Positions 1 through 7,894 of a stretch of DNA of 64,000 bases are shown piece after piece. The translations under genes and the position numbers were made by a program. The stretch comes from Flavobacteriaceae bacterium. GTDB lineage: Bacteria; Bacteroidota; Bacteroidia; Flavobacteriales; Flavobacteriaceae. The notes under the pieces are model-generated. The model worked only from the letters and a program-made list of their open reading frames with translations. It did no database searches and was not told where the DNA came from. Where the stretch lies: the NCBI GenBank assembly GCA_013215095.1, contig JABSPM010000063.1, positions 1 through 64,000 of the forward strand, given 5' to 3'. Position 1 is the stretch's first letter. Each line of letters begins with the position of its first letter.

Positions 1-1328
1 CGCGGCATATTTTTCATCATTTGCATCATTTTTCTTCCGCCACCACCTTGCATCATCTTCATCATTTTGCTCATTTGGTTGAATTGTTTTAGCAATTGAT
101 TTACTTCCTGAACTGAAGTCCCAGACCCTTTTCCAATGCGTTTCTTTCTACTCGCATTTAAGATACTTGGCTTGGTTCTTTCTTCAGGAGTCATCGAATG
201 GATGATCGCTTCGATATGCTTGAAAGCGTCATCGTCAATATCAATATCTTTTAACATTTTTCCAGCTCCAGGTATCATCCCCATAAGGTCTTTCATGTTA
301 CCCATTTTCTTTACTTGCTGAATTTGCTTTAAAAAATCATCGAATCCAAATTGATTCTTTGCAATTTTCTTTTGTAGTTTTCTTGCTTCTTCCTCATCAA
401 ATTGCTCTTGCGCTCTTTCTACTAAAGACACAACGTCTCCCATTCCAAGAATACGATCTGCCATACGAGAAGGATAGAAAACATCAATAGCATCCATCTT
501 TTCTCCTGTGCCAATAAACTTAATTGGTTTTTGAACTACAGACTTGATAGAAATTGCGGCTCCACCTCTAGTATCACCATCTAGCTTAGTTAAGATAACA
601 CCATCAAAGTTAAGCACATCATTAAAGGCTTTGGCTGTATTTACCGCATCCTGTCCTGTCATAGAGTCCACAACAAATAAGGTTTCTTGTGGCGCAATAG
701 CTTTGTGGATATTAGAAATCTCTGTCATCATCGCCTCATCTACAGCCAAACGACCAGCGGTATCAATAATCACTACATTATGTCCATTAGCTTTTGCATG
801 TGCAATACCTGCTTGTGCAATAGCTACTGGATCATTATTTCCTCTATCACTAAATACATCAACTTTTAGTTGTTCTCCAACAACATGTAACTGATCTATT
901 GCAGCAGGACGATATACGTCACAGGCTACTAATAAAGGTTTTTTTGTTTTTTTATTTTTCAAATAGTTGGCCAGTTTACCAGAAAAGGTCGTCTTACCAG
1001 ACCCTTGTAAACCAGACATTAAAATAATACTTGGTGCACCTGACAAATTAATCCCGGCAGCATCACCCCCCATCAATTCAGTTAATTCATCCTTAACAAT
1101 CTTCACCATTAATTGTCCTGGTTGAAGCGTTGTTAATACATCTTGTCCTAATGCTTTTTCTTTAACTCTAGTGGTAAATTGTTTTGCAATCTTATAGTTA
1201 ACATCGGCATCCAAAAGTGCTCTACGTACTTCTTTTAATGTTTCAGCTACATTAACTTCGGTAATACTACCGTGTCCTTTTAATACGTGTAACGCTTTAT
1301 CTAACTTATCACTTAAATTATTAAACAT
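1..1328 (-). CDS. ffh: Signal recognition particle protein Ffh (3' end cut off by window edge)
   Basis: Translating the minus strand from the ATG at 1328 gives about 442 residues with no stop before the window edge, so the gene is nearly complete (family length about 440-450). Ffh is the SRP GTPase: it binds signal sequences and SRP RNA and, with FtsY, delivers nascent membrane proteins to SecYEG. An N-terminal helical domain begins MFNNLSDKLDKAL. The P-loop GLQGSGKTT lies near residue 110, followed by DTAGR and TKLDGD of the GTPase domain. The C-terminal M domain is methionine-rich (MSKMMKMMQGGGGRKMMQMM), as expected for signal-peptide binding. A close match to the Bacteroidota promoter lies just upstream (1355-1385). 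The start follows from homology and promoter position. Confidence 0.97.
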   Translation of the reverse strand, partial: MFNNLSDKLDKALHVLKGHGSITEVNVAETLKEVRRALLDADVNYKIAKQFTTRVKEKALGQDVLTTLQPGQLMVKIVKDELTELMGGDAAGINLSGAPSIILMSGLQGSGKTTFSGKLANYLKNKKTKKPLLVACDVYRPAAIDQLHVVGEQLKVDVFSDRGNNDPVAIAQAGIAHAKANGHNVVIIDTAGRLAVDEAMMTEISNIHKAIAPQETLFVVDSMTGQDAVNTAKAFNDVLNFDGVILTKLDGDTRGGAAISIKSVVQKPIKFIGTGEKMDAIDVFYPSRMADRILGMGDVVSLVERAQEQFDEEEARKLQKKIAKNQFGFDDFLKQIQQVKKMGNMKDLMGMIPGAGKMLKDIDIDDDAFKHIEAIIHSMTPEERTKPSILNASRKKRIGKGSGTSVQEVNQLLKQFNQMSKMMKMMQGGGGRKMMQMMKNMP

Positions 1329-1354
1329 ATTTCCTTGAATTTTTTTAAGAATTG

Positions 1355-1385
1355 CAAATTTAATAATTTGAAGTGTATTAACGAA
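1355..1385 (-). promoter_or_regulatory. Bacteroidota-type promoter of ffh
   Basis: On the minus strand the -7 box reads TAAATTTG (1362-1355), a full match to TAnnTTTG. Nineteen bases upstream is TTCG (1385-1382), three of four matches to the -33 TTTG. The ffh start codon lies 27 bases downstream of the -7 box, giving a leader of about 20 bases. Confidence 0.65.
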
Positions 1386-1404
1386 GTTTAGTTTTAGAAT
1401 TTAT

Positions 1405-1431
1405 ATAAAAAAGCTGCCAAATTTGACAGCT
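1405..1431 (-). terminator. Intrinsic terminator of the lipoprotein gene at 1479-2594
   Basis: On the minus strand AGCTGTC (1431-1425) pairs with GGCAGCT (1418-1412) through one G-U pair, with a six-base loop, and a run of six T follows. It sits 48 bases past the stop codon of the lipoprotein gene. Confidence 0.75.
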
Positions 1432-1478
1432 CTTTTCGGATTGATTAATAACTAACTAAAAACTAATTATACAATATA

Positions 1479-2594
1479 TCATTCGCATTCTCTTTCGAGA
1501 ATCATTTCGCTTCCATTTTCTAAGGTAAATATCATTTGTGTATCTGAACACTCAACAACAGTCCAAGTGCCATTGAATATTTGCAAATTACCCTCAAATT
1601 GAGATATTTCAACCGTTGTGGGCTCATTATCTCCATTACCGTAAGTCATCCAGATACCTACTCCATATAAGCCCTCACCTTCAACAAGAACATTTTGATC
1701 ATCTTGAAAATTAAACACAAACCCTTCATTTACAGACGCTGAGGATGTCATCCAATAGCATTCCAATAAATGTTCAACAATAGCTTCCTCATTAAGGCAA
1801 TTGGTCTCACTATCGTCACAAAAATTTTGAGCCGCATAAATTTCTGTTTCTAAGGCTTCATTATTGACGACCTCAACTACAGCACCATTCGTATAAACTA
1901 AAGACAGTGAAAAATCTATTACCACCAAGACTCCTGAATCATAATTTTCATTGATATTTTCTAGAAAAATATATAATTCTTCATCTGAATAAACATCTAC
2001 ATTATCTTCAACTTGAAAATTGCTATTGTAAACTAAAAACGATATTGGGTAACTAAAGTCTATACAATCAATTATCTCATCTTGATTATCCAAACAATCA
2101 TCTATGGCTACATCTAATTGTTGTTGATTTTCAATAACAATGTCTTCATAATTATTTAAAATTATCGTAATTGGAAACACAAATTCTACGTCAATATCAT
2201 CTTCAAACTCAGAAAACAACACTTCCAGCCCCATTACATCCTCAGAAGATTCTATAATTATAGTAGATGCGTTAAACATTATAGTGACTGGTAAGGCAAT
2301 AGAAAAACAACTTGCGTTATCCAAAACATCATCACGAGTACCATCATTGAGCACTATAGAACGCATTTTGTTTAACAATTCAGAATTAGGCATTAGTACG
2401 TCTTCTTGGTCTTGAAGCGTTTCTTCGACAACCTCACTTTGACAAGAAAACACAACAAGAGCAAGTAAAAACAAGATTAAAACAGATTTAAAACTACATC
2501 TTGTCTTTAGATATTTCCAATTGCTCAATCCCTGTAACGGAATATGCAAAAATGGAAATTCAGCTCGAAATTCTATTATTTTTGTAGATGCCAT
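1479..2594 (-). CDS. Acidic lipoprotein with repeated beta units, unknown function
   Basis: I do not recognise a named family. A hydrophobic stretch ending in the lipobox LVVFSC (Cys51 from the ATG) predicts export and lipidation. The ATG start leaves 50 residues before the Cys, too long for a normal lipoprotein signal. A TTG at 2528 (residue 23) would give a 28-residue signal and may be the real start. The mature part is strongly acidic. Residues about 95-245 hold four related units, each a hydrophobic strand (LPVTIMF, FPITIIL, YPISFLV, FSLSLVY) followed by a short Asn- or Ser-containing turn, an acidic strand and a helix. The last 100 residues (ECYWMTSSASVNEGF onward) look like a lipocalin-type beta domain, an inference from alternating pattern only. 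It is divergent from the ECF sigma gene at 2708 with 113 bases between them. It ends in its own terminator. Confidence 0.75.
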   Translation of the reverse strand: MASTKIIEFRAEFPFLHIPLQGLSNWKYLKTRCSFKSVLILFLLALVVFSCQSEVVEETLQDQEDVLMPNSELLNKMRSIVLNDGTRDDVLDNASCFSIALPVTIMFNASTIIIESSEDVMGLEVLFSEFEDDIDVEFVFPITIILNNYEDIVIENQQQLDVAIDDCLDNQDEIIDCIDFSYPISFLVYNSNFQVEDNVDVYSDEELYIFLENINENYDSGVLVVIDFSLSLVYTNGAVVEVVNNEALETEIYAAQNFCDDSETNCLNEEAIVEHLLECYWMTSSASVNEGFVFNFQDDQNVLVEGEGLYGVGIWMTYGNGDNEPTTVEISQFEGNLQIFNGTWTVVECSDTQMIFTLENGSEMILERECE

Positions 2595-2663
2595 AAATAG
2601 TTTTAAGCATTAATTCATCTCTAATTTCAATACTAAAACAAGTGAAAAAAAAACACTCATACC

Positions 2664-2690
2664 TTGCTTTTTGTTTTTTTTTTACATTTA
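2664..2690 (+). promoter_or_regulatory. Possible promoter of the ECF sigma operon
   Basis: TTG at 2664-2666 and TACATTTA at 2683-2690 (seven of eight matches to TAnnTTTG) precede the sigma-factor ATG at 2708. The leader would be about 10 bases. The spacing (16 bases) is a little short, so this is tentative. Some ECF operons use their own sigma factor, which this motif would not show. Confidence 0.3.
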
Positions 2691-2707
2691 TGCCATAATT
2701 TTCAAAA

Positions 2708-3223
2708 ATGTCCAAAGACTTAAATCATAACATTTGTGAAGAGACTCGATTTGCATCAGTATTTTCTGCGCATGCAAAAAACTTACATAACTTTTTGTAT
2801 TATAAATTTGGTGCTAATTTCAATCCAAAAGACAAAGTACAAGACGCATTTATAAAGCTTTGGGAAAATTGCAGCAAAGTAAAACCATCAAAGGCCAAAT
2901 CTTACCTCTACAAAATAGCTAACAATATGATGCTTAATGAAGCTGCACATCAAAAGGTAGTTTTAAAATATAAGCAGCAAAAGCAACAAAGGCATACCAA
3001 TGAAAACCCAGAGTTTTTAATGGAAGAAGCGCAATACAATGAAAAACTTCAAAAAGCTATCGCCAATCTTAGTGAGGCGCAGCGCAGCGCATTTTTATTG
3101 AACCGAATTGAAGGTAAAAAACACCGAGAAATTGCAGAGATACTGGGTATTTCTGTAAAGGCAGTAGAGAAACGAATTTATGGTGCACTTAAAAAATTGA
3201 GAGCAGAAATAGAACATCTTTAA
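2708..3223 (+). CDS. ECF-type RNA polymerase sigma factor (FecI-like)
   Basis: The 171-residue protein has the two-domain layout of ECF sigma factors. Region 2 lies at about residues 20-85 (KDKVQDAFIKLWENC, then KAKSYLYKIANNMM). Region 4 lies at about 110-170 (LSEAQRSAFLLNRIEG, KHREIAEILGISVKAVEKRI), a helix-turn-helix that reads the -35 element. It directs RNA polymerase to a small set of promoters. The next gene is a FecR-type anti-sigma factor 56 bases downstream, then a TonB receptor with an STN domain, which is the usual cell-surface signalling set. The target genes are probably the receptor and the deacylase in the same operon, an inference from position. The ATG at 2708 gives the expected N-terminus. 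Confidence 0.95.
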   Translation: MSKDLNHNICEETRFASVFSAHAKNLHNFLYYKFGANFNPKDKVQDAFIKLWENCSKVKPSKAKSYLYKIANNMMLNEAAHQKVVLKYKQQKQQRHTNENPEFLMEEAQYNEKLQKAIANLSEAQRSAFLLNRIEGKKHREIAEILGISVKAVEKRIYGALKKLRAEIEHL

Positions 3224-3279
3224 AATTAAAAGTAGGGTATTTTAAGACTTAATTGTTATATATCTGAACAATAATTATA

Positions 3280-4179
3280 ATGACTAGGGAAGCGTTAATA
3301 AAAAAATGGCTAGATAATGCGTTGGATGCTAAAGAAACTGAAGCTTTCAAAAAGCTTGGAGACTATGAGCAATTAACTAAATTATCGGAAAGCTTAAAAC
3401 AATTTAAAGCTCCAGAATACAACACTTCTGAAGAGCTTAAAAGAGTTCTAAGTCAGCTAAATTCAAAGAAAAAGAAAAAGCGCAGTTCTACATTAAAGCA
3501 ATTAGTTAAAATTGCTGCGATTATTGTTTTAGGGTTTAGTGTGGTGTATTACAGCTCCACTTTAGACACAACGCTAACAACTGATTATGCAGAACATACC
3601 ACCATTGAGCTACCTGATGCTTCGTGGGTGACATTAAATGCAAAATCAGAGTTAACATATAACAAACACAATTGGAACAAACAACGTGAGATTTCACTTA
3701 GAGGTGAGGCATACTTTAAAGTAAGTAATGGCGCTTCGTTTAATGTAAAAACAGCTTCAGGAACTGTTACTGTAATAGGCACAGAATTTAATGTTAAACA
3801 AAGACGTAATATATTTGAAGTAACGTGTTATGAAGGGTCTGTAAAAGTGGTATACCAAGACAAAAATTCTATTTTGAACTCTGGTGACAACTTTTCTATT
3901 TTGGATGGGAAATTAATTGCTAAAGAAAAAGAAACTGCCCCAAGTCCTTCATGGCTAAATAATGAAAGTTATTTTAAAAGTATGCCTCTAAACTTTGTGT
4001 TAAATGAATTTGAACGTCAATTTGAATTAAATTTTGACACAAAGGACATTAATGTAGCTCAGTTATTCACTGGAAGTTTTACGCATAAAGATGTTCATTT
4101 AGCATTAAAATCAATAACTTTACCGTTAAACTTAAAGTACAGTATAAAAGACAACACGATTGTTTTAACGCGTGAGTAA
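3280..4179 (+). CDS. FecR-family anti-sigma factor (inner-membrane regulator)
   Basis: The 299-residue protein has a cytoplasmic N-terminal part (about 1-70) that would bind the sigma factor and a basic KKKKKR stretch. One transmembrane helix follows (about 75-91, KIAAIIVLGFSVVYY). The periplasmic FecR domain starts near residue 105 (IELPDASWVTLNAKSELTY) and contains GTVTVIGTEFNV. A C-terminal domain of the DUF4974 type (FVLNEFERQFELNF) ends the protein. In such systems the FecR protein holds or activates the ECF sigma factor and receives a signal from the STN domain of the partner receptor. Its last eight bases overlap the GTG start of that receptor gene, so the two are probably translationally coupled. 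Confidence 0.93.
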   Translation: MTREALIKKWLDNALDAKETEAFKKLGDYEQLTKLSESLKQFKAPEYNTSEELKRVLSQLNSKKKKKRSSTLKQLVKIAAIIVLGFSVVYYSSTLDTTLTTDYAEHTTIELPDASWVTLNAKSELTYNKHNWNKQREISLRGEAYFKVSNGASFNVKTASGTVTVIGTEFNVKQRRNIFEVTCYEGSVKVVYQDKNSILNSGDNFSILDGKLIAKEKETAPSPSWLNNESYFKSMPLNFVLNEFERQFELNFDTKDINVAQLFTGSFTHKDVHLALKSITLPLNLKYSIKDNTIVLTRE

Positions 4180-6481
4180 AAAAATACGACATCTTCTATT
4201 TTGTATTTTCTTTTTGTCTAGTTATTATTGTGCATCAGCGCAGTCTCAAACTAGAGAACCAATTTCACTTGTGAAATTTTTAGAATTTTTTCAAAATATT
4301 TATGAAATTACATTTTCTTATGCCGATGACAATATTGCACATAAAACCATTGCTATACCCGAAAAAAGCTTATCACTCAAAGCGCTCATTGCATATATAG
4401 AAACAGAAACTGGCTTAACCATACAGAAAATCAGTGACCAAAATTTTGCCATAAGAAATGTATCTTTCGACAATGATAAAATGGTCGAGTTTTTGGCTGA
4501 AATCTTAGTAACCAATTACCTTACTCCAGGTATTTCATTAAAAAATGATGGTGCCGTTAACATCATCCCTCAAAAATTCAGTATTCTTCCGGGCCTAACA
4601 GAACCAGATGTCTTACAGACCATTCAGTCACTTCCTGGAATTACAAGCGTTGACGAGCGTGTTTCTAATCTCAATGTTAGAGGAGGTACCAATGACCAGA
4701 ATTTGATTTTATGGAACGGCATTAAAATGTATCAATCTGGTCATTTTTTCGGTCTCATTTCAGCATTTAATCCTTATTTAACCAAAAGTGTTATGATATC
4801 TAAAAATGGTACAAGTGCAATGTATGGCGATGGAATATCTAGTATTATAGACATGACTTCTTTTGATAATATTTCGAAAAAGATTTCTGGTGGTGCAGGT
4901 TTCAACCTTATTAACACAGATGCCTATGCTCGTATTCCTTTAAGTAAAAAACTAGAGATTCAAACATCAGCCCGACGTTCTATCAACGATTTTATTTTAA
5001 CACCAACCTATGACCAATATTTTAAACGAATTTTTCAAGACACCGATTTAAGCGCTCAAAATAATAACGTTACATCATCTGATGAGCGTTTTTATTTTTT
5101 TGACACTTCGTTAAAAGTACTTTATAACCTTACAGAAAAAGACAAGATTAGATGCAATGCACTTAATGCAAATAACAATTTGAATTACAAAAAACGCTCT
5201 GACACAAATAATCTAAATAAAATTTTGAATAGCGAACTCACACAAAGAAATTTGGTCTTAGGTATAGAATACACTAGAGATTGGAGCAATGATTTACGTA
5301 CTAAAGCACAAATTCACTTTTCTAATTATAAACTTTATGCTTCTAATTTTAACGCAAATAACAACCAAACCTTAATTCAAGAAAATGAAGTCATTGACAA
5401 TGGGTTTAAATTTCAGATGAACTATTTGTTAGAAAAGAATTTAAATTACAATGGCGGCTATCAATATACAGAAGTAGGTATTGGTAACTTAGAAGACATT
5501 AACACCCCTAGCTTTAAGCGTTATATTAAAAATGTATTACGCACACATGCACTTTATAACGAAATTCGTTTTACTTCAAATTCTAAAAAGACCTCTGCAC
5601 GCATTGGCTTAAGAACAAATTATATAGATAAATTTTATGAATTTTTCATAGAACCTCGTCTAAGTTTTACGCAAAAGTTTAGAGATTATTTCAGATTTGA
5701 AATTCTTGGAGAACTCAAAAGCCAAACGACGTCTCAAGTTATTGACTTACAAAATGACTTTCTCGGTATAGAAAAACGTCGTTGGGTATTATCTAACAAT
5801 AATAACATCCCTATCATAAATAGCACGCAAGCTTCTCTTGGTATTCATTACAACACCAATCAACTAACTATAAGTACAGAGTTTTATATCAAACAAATTG
5901 ATGGTATAACTACCCGCAGTCAAGGCTTTCAAAACCAATATCAATTTATAGATGCCATAGGTGGTTATACTATAAGAGGTATTGATTTTTTAATTAACCA
6001 ACGCTTTAAGAATTTTAGCACTTGGCTAAGTTACACCTACAGTAAAAACGACTATACTTTTGAAGCGCTAAACTTTGGGCAATCATTTCCCAATAATGTA
6101 GATATTAGACATGCGGTTAATTTTGCTGGAACTTATGCTGTTAAGCATTTAAAAATTGCTTTAGGTCTTAATTTTAGAACAGGAAAGCCTTTTACTAAGC
6201 CCGACGAAAATATGCCTTTGAGCGGTCCGAACTTAATTAATTATACTAGGCCAAACAGCAGCATAATAACTAATTATTTCAGGACTGATATCTCTACTAC
6301 GTATCAATTTAAGTTCACTAATGCTTCGGATGCTATTATAGGTTTTTCGATATGGAATTTGCTTAACAGTAAAAACACCATTAACACCTACTATACAATT
6401 AATAGTGAGAACATTATTTCTAAGGTGGAGCATCAATCTTTAGGTATTACACCAAACATTACTTTTCGTGTTAAATTTTAG
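4172..6481 (+). CDS. TonB-dependent receptor with STN signalling domain (FecA-like)
   Basis: The 769-residue outer-membrane receptor starts with GTG at 4172, overlapping the fecR-like gene by eight bases. A signal peptide covers about residues 1-24 (LLFCIFFLSSYYCASAQS). Residues about 28-95 form an STN (secretin/TonB N-terminal) domain (LKALIAYIETETGLTIQKI), which passes a ligand signal to the FecR protein. The plug domain follows at about 130-240, with LNVRGGTNDQNLILWNGIK and MYGDGISSIIDM. The remainder is a beta barrel ending in ITPNITFRVKF, with the terminal aromatic residue typical of barrel proteins. It lacks the carboxypeptidase-like repeat domain found in SusC. The ligand cannot be read from the sequence: a siderophore or other metal chelate is common for this layout, but a carbohydrate or peptide is possible. 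Confidence 0.92.
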   Translation: MSKKIRHLLFCIFFLSSYYCASAQSQTREPISLVKFLEFFQNIYEITFSYADDNIAHKTIAIPEKSLSLKALIAYIETETGLTIQKISDQNFAIRNVSFDNDKMVEFLAEILVTNYLTPGISLKNDGAVNIIPQKFSILPGLTEPDVLQTIQSLPGITSVDERVSNLNVRGGTNDQNLILWNGIKMYQSGHFFGLISAFNPYLTKSVMISKNGTSAMYGDGISSIIDMTSFDNISKKISGGAGFNLINTDAYARIPLSKKLEIQTSARRSINDFILTPTYDQYFKRIFQDTDLSAQNNNVTSSDERFYFFDTSLKVLYNLTEKDKIRCNALNANNNLNYKKRSDTNNLNKILNSELTQRNLVLGIEYTRDWSNDLRTKAQIHFSNYKLYASNFNANNNQTLIQENEVIDNGFKFQMNYLLEKNLNYNGGYQYTEVGIGNLEDINTPSFKRYIKNVLRTHALYNEIRFTSNSKKTSARIGLRTNYIDKFYEFFIEPRLSFTQKFRDYFRFEILGELKSQTTSQVIDLQNDFLGIEKRRWVLSNNNNIPIINSTQASLGIHYNTNQLTISTEFYIKQIDGITTRSQGFQNQYQFIDAIGGYTIRGIDFLINQRFKNFSTWLSYTYSKNDYTFEALNFGQSFPNNVDIRHAVNFAGTYAVKHLKIALGLNFRTGKPFTKPDENMPLSGPNLINYTRPNSSIITNYFRTDISTTYQFKFTNASDAIIGFSIWNLLNSKNTINTYYTINSENIISKVEHQSLGITPNITFRVKF

Positions 6482-6537
6482 AGTTTTGCTCTTATCTAAA
6501 AAAACCTATTTTAGCACTGAATAAGTACTACATTACT

Positions 6538-7773
6538 ATGAGACAAAATGTTATATTCTTTTGTTGGGCATTTACTATACACTATTTATCTGGACAAAAC
6601 CCTACAACAACTTCTAACAGTTACATTGCTGCGGAGTTTACCTTAGGAAAAATTATGGAAGCCAATGACGGTTTTCCTAGCACAAATTTACAAGGTGAGT
6701 TCTTTTTAAGCTATGGCTCTTATAACAATTACAACGCTAGTGAATGGGTGCAACAATTAAATTATCCCAAAACAGGCGTAATGCTTGGATTTTCAGATTT
6801 TGGAAATACCCAAAATGTTGGAAAAGCTTATGCTATAATGCCTTTTATTGAGTTAACCCCTTTCAAAAAAACTCATATAAATGTGGGGTTTGGCTCATCA
6901 TATATTGACACACAATACGATTCAATATCAAATCCAAATAACAGAGGCGCATCTACAAAAGTTAACTGGTCGTTTCGCTCCTTTCTCTATTATGACATTA
7001 TCAAAACTAAGGCTATAGATTGGCGTTTTGGAATGGGATATGCGCATCATTCAAATGGACATACCCGTTTACCAAATCAAGGACTAAACTCTTTTCTAGG
7101 AAGTATTTCTGCTAAAATTAACACTAAAAAATCGCCTACTGTTTTTAGTGAAGTTAGAAAAACCAAAAGTAGGCAAACTTACTTTTCTTCACGTTTTGGT
7201 TATGGTATAAATGTATTATCTCAAAGGTTCAATACTCTAAAACCCGTATATACAATTGCTTTAGAATATGGCAAAATTTACAACGAAACGTTTCAACTTG
7301 GTTATGGATTTTATTATCGCTTCTATGAACACTATTATGATTACATCAAAAATAATGGAGCATTGATAGTGGAAGATTACCCAATTTTTCAAGACAATCC
7401 TTTTGGTTACGCTTCTAATTTTGGACTTTTTGTTACTACGGAGGTGTTATTGGGTCATGTTGGAGTTTCGCTTGACATAGGTATTAATATTTACAAGCCT
7501 TTCTATAAAGTAGATTGGAGACTTACCCAAGGCTATGAGTACACAAATGCTCAAGGACAAACATTTGAAGTTCTAGGAGAATTGGACTGGTATTATGAAA
7601 TTAAACGAACTATTTCTAGTCGCCTAGGATTAAAGTACTATTTGGTTAACACAGACAAAACACCAAAACACAATATATTCTTTGGTGTCCATATTAATGC
7701 TAATCTTGGTCAGGCTGATTTTACGGATTTCAGCTTGGGATATGTGTATCGATTTGCAAAAAAAAGCAAGTAG
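6538..7773 (+). CDS. PagL-like acyloxyacyl hydrolase (lipid A 3-O-deacylase family)
   Basis: The 411-residue outer-membrane protein has an N-terminal signal (about 1-19, ending LSGQN) and alternating strands of a barrel. The key sign is HHSNG at residues 170-174, which matches the His-x-Ser-Asn active-site motif of PagL deacylases. PagL removes the 3-O-linked acyl chain of lipid A in the outer membrane. The catalytic Glu of the classic enzyme could not be placed by eye. At over 400 residues it is much longer than proteobacterial PagL (about 170), with extra C-terminal barrel-like sequence. It starts 56 bases after the TonB receptor and ends before a bidirectional terminator, so it is probably the last gene of the ECF operon. 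That would place outer-membrane lipid editing under the same surface signal, which is an inference. Confidence 0.8.
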   Translation: MRQNVIFFCWAFTIHYLSGQNPTTTSNSYIAAEFTLGKIMEANDGFPSTNLQGEFFLSYGSYNNYNASEWVQQLNYPKTGVMLGFSDFGNTQNVGKAYAIMPFIELTPFKKTHINVGFGSSYIDTQYDSISNPNNRGASTKVNWSFRSFLYYDIIKTKAIDWRFGMGYAHHSNGHTRLPNQGLNSFLGSISAKINTKKSPTVFSEVRKTKSRQTYFSSRFGYGINVLSQRFNTLKPVYTIALEYGKIYNETFQLGYGFYYRFYEHYYDYIKNNGALIVEDYPIFQDNPFGYASNFGLFVTTEVLLGHVGVSLDIGINIYKPFYKVDWRLTQGYEYTNAQGQTFEVLGELDWYYEIKRTISSRLGLKYYLVNTDKTPKHNIFFGVHINANLGQADFTDFSLGYVYRFAKKSK

Positions 7774-7835
7774 GCTCTAATTTTTAATCTACCATTAAAA
7801 CACAGCGTCTTTTATACTTATATTTACATGTAAAA

Positions 7836-7866
7836 CAAAAGCTTAGATTACTACACTAAGCTTTTG
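7836..7866. terminator. Bidirectional terminator between the deacylase gene and argS
   Basis: CAAAAGCTTAG (7836-7846) and CTAAGCTTTTG (7856-7866) form a perfect 11-bp stem with a nine-base loop. A/T runs at both ends allow function on both strands for the two convergent genes. Confidence 0.85.
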
Positions 7867-7894
7867 ATAGTACCAAACTCTATTTTAGTCACAT

